Shown one piece after another: positions 1-6,429 of a DNA stretch of 13,338 nt. Position 1 is the first letter of the stretch, and each line of letters starts with the position of its first letter. The position numbers were made by a program, and so were the translations under genes. The DNA comes from Methanoregula sp. (GTDB lineage Archaea > Halobacteriota > Methanomicrobia > Methanomicrobiales > Methanospirillaceae). The stretch covers positions 1 to 13,338 of the forward strand of contig JAURZP010000016.1 in the NCBI GenBank assembly GCA_030653335.1. Direction: 5' to 3'. Under the pieces are notes generated by a model. It was not told the DNA's origin and ran no database searches. It saw nothing but the letters and a program-made list of their open reading frames with translations.

Positions 1-21
1 CAGTATCTCCGAAAGCAAAAA
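1..21 (+). repeat. Left terminal inverted repeat of the insertion sequence
   Basis: The first 13 bases, CAGTATCTCCGAA, match the reverse complement of 1462-1474 perfectly. Allowing a one-base offset on each side, the match continues to about 21 bases through a GC-A-rich stretch. This is the expected left end recognised by the transposase. The true outer boundary could lie slightly before the window. Confidence 0.85.
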
Positions 22-93
22 CCCCTTTTTAGAAACGAAATAGTATAATTTCCACTCCAATTGTAATTTTTCCGTTTAGATATGAACGATACA

Positions 94-124
94 TTTTAAT
101 ACTTTGGATATCCAATGGATATCC
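94..124 (+). promoter_or_regulatory. Putative leaderless promoter with tandem palindromic operator for the transposon genes
   Basis: A TATA-like TTTTAATA at 94-101 is centred about 28 bases before the ATG at 126, the spacing expected for an archaeal leaderless transcript. No Shine-Dalgarno sequence is seen before that ATG. Between the TATA-like box and the start lie two copies of the 8-bp palindrome GGATATCC, at 106-113 and 117-124, with a centre-to-centre distance of 11 bases, about one helical turn. A protein bound there would cover the transcription start. The first gene encodes an AbrB-like protein, so self-repression is a reasonable inference. The repeats are seen directly; promoter and operator function are inferred. 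Confidence 0.4.
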
Positions 125-125
125 T

Positions 126-278
126 ATGAAGAAGGTTGAACCTGAACGCACCAATCGGATTGTTGTGGAGAATATCCAAGGATTTCTTATCCGAAAAGTA
201 ACGAAGTTTGGAAACAGTGCCAAGGTCGATTGCCCCAAGGAATACCTCGACCAAACCGTTTACCTGGTAATACAATGA
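126..278 (+). CDS. AbrB/SpoVT-like transposon-encoded protein (DUF2080 type)
   Basis: This 50-residue protein begins MKKVEPERTNRIVVENI and contains the stretch RKVTKFGNSAKVDCPKEYL at about residues 24-42. A K-x-G-N-S-A-x-V-x-x-P-K-E-Y core is typical of SpoVT/AbrB swapped-hairpin DNA-binding folds and of the DUF2080 'transposon-encoded protein' family found beside archaeal transposases. The gene lies inside the insertion sequence. Its TGA stop overlaps the transposase ATG as ATGA, so the two are probably translated in sequence. A likely role is DNA binding that controls transposase expression or helps at the ends, but no function is proven for the family as far as I know. The start is the ATG directly after the tandem GGATATCC palindromes; an upstream leader is not evident. 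Family assignment is from remembered motif similarity, not from a search. Confidence 0.75.
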   Translation: MKKVEPERTNRIVVENIQGFLIRKVTKFGNSAKVDCPKEYLDQTVYLVIQ

Positions 279-1324
279 CCGTAAGTTCTGCACGTTACTT
301 CAGGACCTTGAAAACTCTGGATACTTTTGTTGATCGCTCCCTTGAACTCCAGTACAAAGGACCGACCCTCTCCGGCTTCCATTACAATCGTGATCTGCTC
401 AAATCAGCTGTTGCAAAGACGTATCTGGAGACCGTAGGCAATCGGGCAGATTCCATTCATCTCGCCATAAAGAAGGTACACATCTCAAACATTGTCTGGG
501 AATTTCGAAACACCGTCGAACACTTGGGAACCCGATTTGATCTTAAGACAAAAAACGTTGTTCTTGCTTTTGATTACACTGATGAGGATTTCTATGGGGA
601 CCCGAAGAGTATGTGGATCTACGGTGCTCCAGGGGTGCATGGTGTAACGGGGAAGTTCAAGTTCCTGTCATGCTTTATTGTCAACTCTGATATTCCGCAA
701 AGAATTCCACTCTTGTCGGTACCGGTTAAACTTGGACACAACATGGCAACCACAGTCTCGTGGTGCATCGGTTTGATTGAACCCCTCGTGAATTCAGTCG
801 ACCTGACGATATTTGATCGTGGATTCTATAGCAAGGATCTGATGCTCACCCTTGCCCATTCAGAATATCCATACTTGATATTCGTCCCGAAGAATCCACA
901 GATCAAATCTGAAATCGAGTCTATGCAAGTCGGTGAGAAAAAGAAGATCCTGTACGATTATACTGTCAATAAAGAGAAGACCGTCTTCAAAGGTAAGACC
1001 ACACTTGCTTTTCTGAAACAAATTTTCGACAAAAAATCGGAGAAATTTTATGATTGGGCATTTGCTACAAATCAGTCGGCTATCGATTTGGATTACATAA
1101 TACCCACTTACAAAAAGAGATGGCGGATTGAGACCGGATTCAGAGTTCAGGATGAGGCAAGGATTTCATCTAAGTCGATTGATCCCAAAATCCGATTCTT
1201 CTTCTTTGCTTATGAACAAATTCTGCAACTCCTATGGGTTGTGTTGTATAAGGAGGAGGTGAGTTTCAAACAGTTTTTACTTGAGATGTACGAACTGTGT
1301 GCTGCCCGGTATAAAGAGCCATGA
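275..1324 (+). CDS. ISH3-family DDE transposase
   Basis: This enzyme would cut and join the insertion-sequence ends. The three expected acidic residues are visible in family-like settings: D100 in FDYTDEDFYGD, D181 in TIFDRGFYS and E286 in YKKRWRIETGFR, the last giving the Y-x2-R-x3-E pattern of IS4-related transposases. The protein is 349 aa from the ATG at 275. I prefer this start to an in-frame TTG at 230 because it overlaps the stop of the preceding AbrB-like gene as ATGA, the usual sign of translational coupling, and because the segment from 230 to 274 is read in the other frame by that gene. There is no internal stop or frameshift, so the protein appears intact. The last residues (CAARYKEP) end about 150 bp before the right inverted repeat. 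Confidence 0.88.
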   Translation: MTVSSARYFRTLKTLDTFVDRSLELQYKGPTLSGFHYNRDLLKSAVAKTYLETVGNRADSIHLAIKKVHISNIVWEFRNTVEHLGTRFDLKTKNVVLAFDYTDEDFYGDPKSMWIYGAPGVHGVTGKFKFLSCFIVNSDIPQRIPLLSVPVKLGHNMATTVSWCIGLIEPLVNSVDLTIFDRGFYSKDLMLTLAHSEYPYLIFVPKNPQIKSEIESMQVGEKKKILYDYTVNKEKTVFKGKTTLAFLKQIFDKKSEKFYDWAFATNQSAIDLDYIIPTYKKRWRIETGFRVQDEARISSKSIDPKIRFFFFAYEQILQLLWVVLYKEEVSFKQFLLEMYELCAARYKEP

Positions 1325-1453
1325 CGAGTAGCTGGTTGCCATCTTCACATGTCTGCACTGTGAGGATGTAGGTCGAAGGATCATCTGGGAGCCTTCGATA
1401 ATTCCCATCCGGAATCTTCATGCCCATGCGACTATTGAGATCTCCCGCTCATT

Positions 1454-1474
1454 TTTTTCGCTTCGGAGATACTG
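1454..1474 (-). repeat. Right terminal inverted repeat of the insertion sequence
   Basis: Read on the minus strand from 1474, this sequence starts CAGTATCTCCGAA, identical for 13 bases to the left end at 1-13, followed by GCG and an A run. It marks the right edge of the element. Host sequence TCGAAAAAAAC follows directly. Confidence 0.87.
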
Positions 1475-1540
1475 TCGAAAAAAACGTTCAGCACATCTGC
1501 GGGAAAAACAATAAACCCCCCGAATTTCCCGGATTGACAC

Positions 1541-1615
1541 ATAATTATATAGAATGATCTCCCGAATTATAGCTTGGGAATATAGTAATTTTTTTAGATG
1601 GGGAGTTTGTGCAGT
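1541..1615 (+). promoter_or_regulatory. Promoter and leader of the pilus ATPase operon
   Basis: The 124 bases between the insertion sequence and the first ATG hold no gene. An AT-rich box, ATAATTATATAG at 1541-1552, looks like an archaeal TATA element and would give a start near 1573-1577. A second AT-rich patch at 1565-1571 could instead serve a start near 1596. A purine-rich GGGGAG at 1600-1605 lies 10 bases before the ATG at 1616 and could be the ribosome binding site. The promoter lies outside the insertion sequence, so it seems to be native. Confidence 0.45.
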
Positions 1616-3346
1616 ATGCAGATCTCTGGATTCTTAAACTCGCTTAAAAAAAATAAGTCGGAAAAAGGTGCACAGGAACCAGCTGAGCCCCCCGCAGAAC
1701 CAGAAAAATCCGCAGCCGGTGGTGATGAAAAGAAAACTCCCCCACCGAAAGAAAAAAAACCCGTTGCAGGATACCGCCACTATTTTCATCTGCTCAAAGG
1801 GATTAAAAATCCTGCTGTAGATGAATACGACTTTGAGCGGGATGGTACGCTTGTAGAAGCGAATTTGGATGTTATCTATGAGCAGATCGACCAGTATTGG
1901 GTTGAAAACGGTTGTTCGCTCGTCATTATTGCATTGAATAAAAAAACCAACCAGCAGGAGTATCTCCTGTTCGAACCATCCCTGTCCGATTTTGAATATG
2001 AGCTTCTGGAAAGACTGTATGAGGATCTGCGGTGTGTGCTGATCCTGTCCTCAAAGGAGATCAAAAAAGATCGCAGGCACATCTTACTCGAAAAGATGAA
2101 TGAACTTATTGATGATTATGGCGTTACGCTTGACCGATCCTCCCGCCACAAGATCCAGTATTTTTTAATTCGGAATTTTTTAGGCTGGTCACGTATTGAC
2201 CCCCTGATGAAGGATCCCAATCTTGAGGATATCTCCTGTGATGGCAATAAAGTCCCGATCTTCCTCTATCACAGGCACTACCGGAACATCAGGACAAATA
2301 TCGCCTTTGAACCCGATATCCTCAACTCACTTGCCATCACCCTTGCCCAGCGTTCGGGCAAACACATCTCAACCGGTTCTCCTATTATCGATGCAACACT
2401 CCCTGATGGCTCCCGACTCCAGTTGACATTCGGCTCTGAAGTGACTACACGTGGGACATCATTTACGATACGTAAATTCAGGGAAGAACCGTTCTCACCT
2501 GTTGAACTCATGGAGATTGGGACATTCAATGCAGATGTACTCGCCTACTTCTGGATGGCTATTGAGAACAATAAAAGCCTGCTTTTTATCGGCGGAACTG
2601 CATCGGGAAAGACTACATCGTTAAATGCTGTCTCTCTCTTCATCCCTCCGATTGCCAAAGTAGTTAGTATTGAAGACACCCGTGAGATTACCCTCTATCA
2701 TGATAACTGGATCGCGAGCGTCACCCGTGAAGCCCTTTCTGAAGGTAGCAACGCCATCACCATGTTTGATCTGTTGAGGGCAGCAATGCGACAACGACCC
2801 GAGTACATCCTTGTCGGGGAAGTGCGGGGTGCTGAAGCCCAGACCCTTTTCCAGGCTATGAACACCGGGCACACAACGTTTTCTACCATGCATGCAGGAA
2901 GTGTCGATGCAGCAATTCACCGTCTCGAGAGTGAACCGTTGAATGTACCCAGAAACATGGTGCAGGCTCTCAATATCATCAGCGTACAGGGATTAATATT
3001 CCATGGGACAGAGCGCGTACGCCGCGCACAGGAAGTTGTTGAGGTTTCCGGTATAGATCCGTCAACAGGGAATTTGCGTGTCAACAACGTCTTTGTTTAT
3101 GATCCCATACATGACAAGATCAATTTTACCGGGCGTTCCAAGATATATTCAGAGATCGCAGAAAGACGAGGATGGACTCGTGAACAGTTTGAGGCTGAGA
3201 TTGCGATCCGGAAAAATCTCCTTGAAGAGATGAGAAAGCAGGGGCTTAAGGATTATATCTCGGTTGCATCCCTGTTCCATGCATATAGTATCGATGCTAA
3301 AGAAGTGATAGCCAATATCTCGGATCTTCGTACGGTAATTCAATGA
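1616..3346 (+). CDS. Type II/IV secretion (archaeal pilus) assembly ATPase, GspE/PilB/ArlI-like
   Basis: This is the cytoplasmic hexameric motor that hydrolyses ATP to drive assembly of a type IV-like filament together with the membrane protein encoded next. The 576-aa product (from the ATG at 1616) has a Walker A GGTASGKT at residues 326-333, an Asp-box region (VVSIEDTREITLYHDNW), a Walker B-like YILVGEVRG around 397-405 with catalytic E402, and a His-box TTFSTMHAGSVDAAIHRLE. The first 50 or so residues are rich in Pro, Glu and Lys and probably disordered. An ATG at 1598 would add six residues; I prefer 1616 because GGGGAG stands 10 bases before it. The stop overlaps the next start as ATGA. 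Archaellum motor ArlI is a close relative, but no arlH or other archaellum gene precedes it here (a transposon does), so a pilus or secretion role is more cautious. Confidence 0.88.
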   Translation: MQISGFLNSLKKNKSEKGAQEPAEPPAEPEKSAAGGDEKKTPPPKEKKPVAGYRHYFHLLKGIKNPAVDEYDFERDGTLVEANLDVIYEQIDQYWVENGCSLVIIALNKKTNQQEYLLFEPSLSDFEYELLERLYEDLRCVLILSSKEIKKDRRHILLEKMNELIDDYGVTLDRSSRHKIQYFLIRNFLGWSRIDPLMKDPNLEDISCDGNKVPIFLYHRHYRNIRTNIAFEPDILNSLAITLAQRSGKHISTGSPIIDATLPDGSRLQLTFGSEVTTRGTSFTIRKFREEPFSPVELMEIGTFNADVLAYFWMAIENNKSLLFIGGTASGKTTSLNAVSLFIPPIAKVVSIEDTREITLYHDNWIASVTREALSEGSNAITMFDLLRAAMRQRPEYILVGEVRGAEAQTLFQAMNTGHTTFSTMHAGSVDAAIHRLESEPLNVPRNMVQALNIISVQGLIFHGTERVRRAQEVVEVSGIDPSTGNLRVNNVFVYDPIHDKINFTGRSKIYSEIAERRGWTREQFEAEIAIRKNLLEEMRKQGLKDYISVASLFHAYSIDAKEVIANISDLRTVIQ

Positions 3347-5277
3347 TTGTCAGGAACTACCTCCGGAAGTGGATTGAGCATGATCCTCAGAGATATGATG
3401 GTCTGCGTTCAGATCTTATCTCCGCCAGAATCGGGATGACCCTTGAACAGTATCTCTGGCGTTCGGTTAAGATCATATCTGTGACTGGTCTTGTTTTTGC
3501 CCTTCTGGGATACTTAATCAGCCCCTTGTTGAGTCTGCAGTTCCCGGCCGGAAAAATTGGCATATATAATGTTTTTAATGTTCAGTTACCGGTCTTTTTC
3601 AACGCCATTTATCCCTCAGAGTATATTATGGCGTTACTGGTCATAGTTGCGCTTTTTGTCGGCGTGTATCTTGGCTATAAAATTATGCTTCGCATACCCG
3701 GTATCGAGAAGAAAAACCGCTCGATTAAGATCAACCTGACTCTGCACAATGCAGTGGCTTATATGTATGCGATGAGACGCGGGGGTGGACAGCTCATGAC
3801 AATCTTTCGATCGCTGTCAGACCGAGCAAATATTTATGGGGAAGTTGCGCTGGAGTTTCGCCAGATCGTAAGAGATGCAGATTTTTTTGGGTACGATGTT
3901 GTTACCGCTATCCGTCATCTGTCTGAGACCACGCCATCAGAAAAACTAAAAAATTTTCTTGAGGATCTCCTGTCCGTTATTGAAAGTGGAGGGGACATGT
4001 CAGATTTTCTCTCACTGCGGGTAAAAATTTACCAGGAAGAAGCCAAATTAGAGCAAAAACAGTTTCTCAATGTCCTGTCCCTTGTTGCGGAATCTTATGT
4101 GACACTATTTGTGGCAGGTCCCCTTTTTTTAATAATCATTATGGTTGTTATGGGTATGATGGGCGGAGGCGCGGTTATCCAGCTGTCCGTATTAACTTAT
4201 GCGATTATTCCCATCGGATCATTTATGTTCATTCTGCTTCTCGATCTCATATCAATAAAGTCAGAAAAGTCTGAGCGATACACAAAAACAAAGTGGCTTC
4301 ACGCTTTTACTGAAGTGACCATTGTCAACACGAAGGACGAAACGCAACTGTATTCACAAATGAAAATATATGACCAGATCAGAGATCTGATCTATTATCT
4401 CAAGCACCCTTTTGAGAATTTTGTAAATAATGTGAATCATACCCTCTATGTGACGGTGCCGCTTGCTCTCATATATATCGGGGTTGTATTTTTGAACATC
4501 CCCCGTTATAGAAGTCAGGAACTTTTCATTTCTGTCATTGATGATCACATCGTTATTGGGCTCCTCATCGTGCTCATACCCTATGCGATCTTTTACGAGA
4601 TCTGGTCACGGAAAGTGTTTGGGATCCAGTCGCTTATACCTGACTTCCTTGAACGTATGGCGGGCATCAATCAGGTTGGACTCACCATCGCACAGGCAAT
4701 TGCCATTATGGTGAATACCAACCTTGGGCTCCTGAGTTATGAAATCCGGAAGATCAAACGGGATATGGAATGGGGGGCCAACTTCACTGAAGCCCTGGTG
4801 CGGTTTGAGGAACGGGTCAGCTCCCCTTCAATTGCACGGACAGTGACACTGATAACAAAAGCAAGCGAGATGAGTGGACAAATCTCTGTGGTACTATCGA
4901 TTGCCGCAAGCGATGCAAAGATGAGCGAAGTCCTCAAAAAAGAGCGCCTCATCGAGATGTTTATCTACACAGCGATTGTGTACCTTTCATTCTTTGTCTT
5001 TCTTTTTGTCGTGGGAGTACTGGCCACCCAGTTCCTTCCGGTGCTCGCAAATATCACAACTACGGGTATTCCCGCTGTCGGGGCAATGTCGGGTATTGGT
5101 TCAATTCCGATCCAGACCATCAACCGTATCCTGTATCATGCATGTATTATACAGGCACTCTTCTCAGGCATTATTGCCGGCCAGATGAGTGAGGTATCGC
5201 TTGAAGCGGGGATAAAACACTCATGTGTCCTTATCATAATCACACTGGTTATCTTCAATGTTTTACTTGCGATATGA
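3343..5277 (+). CDS. Archaeal type II secretion/pilus platform membrane protein (TadC/ArlJ-like, two T2SSF domains)
   Basis: This polytopic protein is the expected membrane platform for the ATPase encoded upstream, on which filament subunits are assembled. The 644-aa sequence shows about nine hydrophobic segments, near residues 42-64, 94-116, 250-273, 282-304, 366-386, 402-421, 540-566, 595-615 and 625-644. Two cytoplasmic helical regions, roughly 133-250 and 433-540, carry the repeated T2SSF pattern; the first includes MRRGGGQL and IESGGDMSDFL, the second KASEMSGQISVVL. This duplicated layout and length match ArlJ and archaeal pilus relatives rather than the shorter bacterial PilC. The gene overlaps the ATPase stop as ATGA and has no clear ribosome binding site of its own, so translation is probably coupled. 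No pilin follows, so the filament type cannot be named. Confidence 0.85.
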   Translation: MIVRNYLRKWIEHDPQRYDGLRSDLISARIGMTLEQYLWRSVKIISVTGLVFALLGYLISPLLSLQFPAGKIGIYNVFNVQLPVFFNAIYPSEYIMALLVIVALFVGVYLGYKIMLRIPGIEKKNRSIKINLTLHNAVAYMYAMRRGGGQLMTIFRSLSDRANIYGEVALEFRQIVRDADFFGYDVVTAIRHLSETTPSEKLKNFLEDLLSVIESGGDMSDFLSLRVKIYQEEAKLEQKQFLNVLSLVAESYVTLFVAGPLFLIIIMVVMGMMGGGAVIQLSVLTYAIIPIGSFMFILLLDLISIKSEKSERYTKTKWLHAFTEVTIVNTKDETQLYSQMKIYDQIRDLIYYLKHPFENFVNNVNHTLYVTVPLALIYIGVVFLNIPRYRSQELFISVIDDHIVIGLLIVLIPYAIFYEIWSRKVFGIQSLIPDFLERMAGINQVGLTIAQAIAIMVNTNLGLLSYEIRKIKRDMEWGANFTEALVRFEERVSSPSIARTVTLITKASEMSGQISVVLSIAASDAKMSEVLKKERLIEMFIYTAIVYLSFFVFLFVVGVLATQFLPVLANITTTGIPAVGAMSGIGSIPIQTINRILYHACIIQALFSGIIAGQMSEVSLEAGIKHSCVLIIITLVIFNVLLAI

Positions 5278-5362
5278 GGTGAAAAAGAAAGAGGATAAAA
5301 AAGATCCATTTCAGATAGTGTTAAATAATGCAGGAGTTATTTCGTATTGAGGTGAACTGGAC

Positions 5363-5518
5363 ATGTGTAGTGTTGGCGGGCCTATGGATATCGATATTCC
5401 CCCGGATCGTTTAAAGCCGAAAGATTACCGGTGCAATGAATGCAGTGAGCGATTCAAGGGGATTGGGAAAAATCCCATCTGTCCGAGCTGCCAGTCAGAA
5501 GAAGTGACTGAAATATGA
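5363..5518 (+). CDS. Small zinc-ribbon protein, function unknown
   Basis: This 51-aa protein has four cysteines in the order C24-x2-C27-x12-C40-x2-C43 (RCNECSER and ICPSCQSEE), the arrangement of a zinc ribbon or rubredoxin-like knuckle pair. It probably binds one zinc ion; an extra Cys stands at residue 2. The start is well supported by GAGGTGA at 5349-5355, seven bases before the ATG; a second in-frame ATG lies at residue 8. The TGA stop overlaps the next ATG as ATGA, so the two products are probably made together and may act together. The N-terminal part (MDIDIPPDRLKPKDY) is charged and short. The 85 bp separating it from the upstream pilus gene include an AT-rich TTAAATAA at 5321-5328 that might be a separate promoter. 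No role can be assigned from sequence. Confidence 0.72.
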   Translation: MCSVGGPMDIDIPPDRLKPKDYRCNECSERFKGIGKNPICPSCQSEEVTEI

Positions 5519-5988
5519 TCTTTTCCCTTGAGGATGAGCTGCTGCTCATTTCAGGGACGCACTCTTTTTTACTGGTTGCAAAAAGCAGGACCCGCTTTGC
5601 CCTGTGTATAGAAACTCCGGCCGATGAATATGTCCAGAGTGTAAAACCCGGGGATCTTGTGGTTGTTTCAGCGCCTGAAGGCGGAGCAGTTGAACCGGCA
5701 ATGCTGCTCGTCGAACTTGTAAGAGCGTATCATATGCCACTTCTCGTTCTTAAAAAAGGTCACCCGGGATCAAAACGGATCTCCTATGTAGTATCTGTTG
5801 CACCGGAGATCTCTGCCAATTGCTCGATTCAGCGGGGGACACACCCGGAACAGCACCTGATCTGTTCGAGCGACGAACTTGGTGGCATCACCCTCAAAGG
5901 TACCGGACAGGGAGTAGAGATATCCCCGGTTCCTGCGGGGATATCCATCCAGAGAGTAAGGTGCCGGATTACAACTGAATTTTCCTGA
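5515..5988 (+). CDS. Conserved-looking hypothetical protein coupled to the zinc-ribbon gene
   Basis: I do not recognise this 157-aa protein. It has no signal peptide and no convincing membrane span. The first half reads like a beta-rich domain (for example FLLVAKSRTRFALCIE and KPGDLVVVSAPEGG, residues about 19-55), followed by a likely helix (AMLLVELVRAYH), then KKGHPGSKRISYVVSV and a Gly/Ser-rich second half. It contains three Cys (C31, C103, C117) with no metal-site spacing. Its ATG overlaps the stop of the zinc-ribbon gene as ATGA, giving strong support for the start and for a joint function of the two proteins. A perfect 10-bp hairpin lies in its last 25 codons and a T-tract terminator directly follows its stop. 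The reading frame is supported by length, coupling and the absence of a competing frame. Confidence 0.72.
   Translation: MIFSLEDELLLISGTHSFLLVAKSRTRFALCIETPADEYVQSVKPGDLVVVSAPEGGAVEPAMLLVELVRAYHMPLLVLKKGHPGSKRISYVVSVAPEISANCSIQRGTHPEQHLICSSDELGGITLKGTGQGVEISPVPAGISIQRVRCRITTEFS
5919..5945 (+). repeat. Perfect 10-bp inverted repeat (stem-loop) within the 3' end of a gene
   Basis: GATATCCCCG at 5919-5928 is followed by a 7-base loop (GTTCCTG) and by its exact complement CGGGGATATC at 5936-5945. The hairpin lies in the coding frame of the 157-aa gene, ending 43 bases before the end of its stop codon and about 50 bases before the T tract. In the protein it encodes part of EISPVPAGIS. It could be an RNA structure affecting 3'-end stability or termination, or chance. 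Confidence 0.6.
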
Positions 5989-5994
5989 TCATCC

Positions 5995-6012
5995 TTTTTT
6001 TTTAATTTTTTT
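5995..6012 (+). terminator. Oligo-T transcription terminator
   Basis: Runs of nine and seven T residues, split by AA, begin six bases after the stop of the 157-aa gene. Archaeal RNA polymerase terminates at such T tracts without needing a hairpin. It separates the zinc-ribbon pair from the ATP synthase operon, which has its own promoter just downstream. Confidence 0.65.
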
Positions 6013-6045
6013 AAACCAGTGGCATGATCCCGATCGTAAATAACA

Positions 6046-6080
6046 ATACATATATTCCTTTTTTCACCAACTATTGTACT
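6046..6080 (+). promoter_or_regulatory. Probable promoter of the ATP synthase operon
   Basis: A TATA-like ATACATATAT at about 6046-6055 lies after the T-tract terminator and about 50 bases before atpH. Transcription would start near 6076-6080, leaving a short leader with the strong ribosome binding sequence GAGGAGGG at 6088-6095. No other promoter-sized gap occurs before the end of the window, so all atp genes here are probably transcribed from this site. Confidence 0.5.
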
Positions 6081-6099
6081 GCCGTGAGAGGAGGGTTGG

Positions 6100-6429
6100 A
6101 TGAAGACTGAGGTCCTAAAAGACATCAAGAAAGCTGAAGAAGAGTACCAATCGGTGATCAGCAAGGCCCAGGAAGAGAAGAAGCATAAACATTCCCAGGC
6201 TGAGCTCGAATCTGATAATCTGGTTGCAAAAGCGCAGAGTAATGCTGAACAATACAAAAAGCTGAATCTGGAAGAAGCACGTCACCAGGCAGCACTTAAG
6301 CACGCTGAAATCATCAAAAGTGGCAATCAGCGCGCAGCGGCATTGAAAGAGAAAGGAAAAAAGAACCTTTCAAAAGCAGTGCAGCTGCTGGTTGTGCGGT
6401 TTAAGGAGCAGCTGCATGTTAGCGCCTAA
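6100..6429 (+). CDS. atpH: A-type ATP synthase subunit H (peripheral stalk)
   Basis: Subunit H pairs with subunit E to form the peripheral stalks that hold the A/B head against rotation. The 109-aa product is almost wholly a charged coiled coil rich in Lys, Glu, Ala and Gln, starting KDIKKAEEEYQSVISKAQEE and ending in a short hydrophobic-basic tail (AVQLLVVRFKEQLHVSA). Length and composition match AhaH/AtpH, which are poorly conserved otherwise. The identification is strengthened by position: it is the first gene of a canonical H-I-K-E-C-F-A-B operon. GAGGAGGG ends four bases before the ATG, one of the strongest ribosome binding sites in the window. Its 3' end overlaps atpI by 14 bases. Confidence 0.88.
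   Translation: MKTEVLKDIKKAEEEYQSVISKAQEEKKHKHSQAELESDNLVAKAQSNAEQYKKLNLEEARHQAALKHAEIIKSGNQRAAALKEKGKKNLSKAVQLLVVRFKEQLHVSA

Larger units (their letters stand above)
1..1474 (+). mobile_element. Complete ISH3-like insertion sequence with two genes
   Basis: The two ends of this segment are inverted copies of each other. The left end reads CAGTATCTCCGAA and the reverse complement of the right end starts with the same 13 bases, after which both run into A-rich sequence with a small offset. Between them lie an AbrB-like small gene (126-278) and a DDE transposase (275-1324), then about 150 bp of tail. The length of about 1.47 kb suits the ISH3 family (IS4-related DDE elements common in archaea). 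Both genes are open and the catalytic residues are present, so the copy may be active. The left end falls exactly on the first base of the window, so a target-site duplication cannot be tested; the right flank begins TCGAA. Family placement is inferred from the transposase motifs. Confidence 0.87.

Noticed and set aside
230..274. N-terminal extension of the transposase from a TTG at 230
   Set aside because: This stretch is read in another frame by the AbrB-like gene, and the ATG at 275 makes an ATGA overlap with its stop. The extension peptide has no transposase-like features.
1373..1398. 7-bp stem (TCGAAGG/CCTTCGA) in the insertion-sequence tail
   Set aside because: The stem is short and the loop is 12 bases, with no T tract following. 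Too weak to call a terminator.
4376..4393. 8-bp inverted repeat with a 2-base loop (AGATCAGA/TCTGATCT) in the pilus platform gene
   Set aside because: It lies well inside a coding region, the loop is too tight for an ideal hairpin, and GATC-rich codons are common here. Probably chance.
1616..5277. Archaellum operon (arlI-arlJ)
   Set aside because: The two proteins are related to ArlI and ArlJ, but no arlH, arlF/G or archaellin gene is present beside them, and the ATPase has a distinct N-terminal tail. A general pilus/secretion label is safer.
5829..6257. 142-codon open frame on the minus strand across the end of the 157-aa gene and start of atpH
   Set aside because: It crosses a T-tract terminator and a promoter region, and its composition (Ser/Cys/Phe-rich) is what antisense reading of these genes gives.
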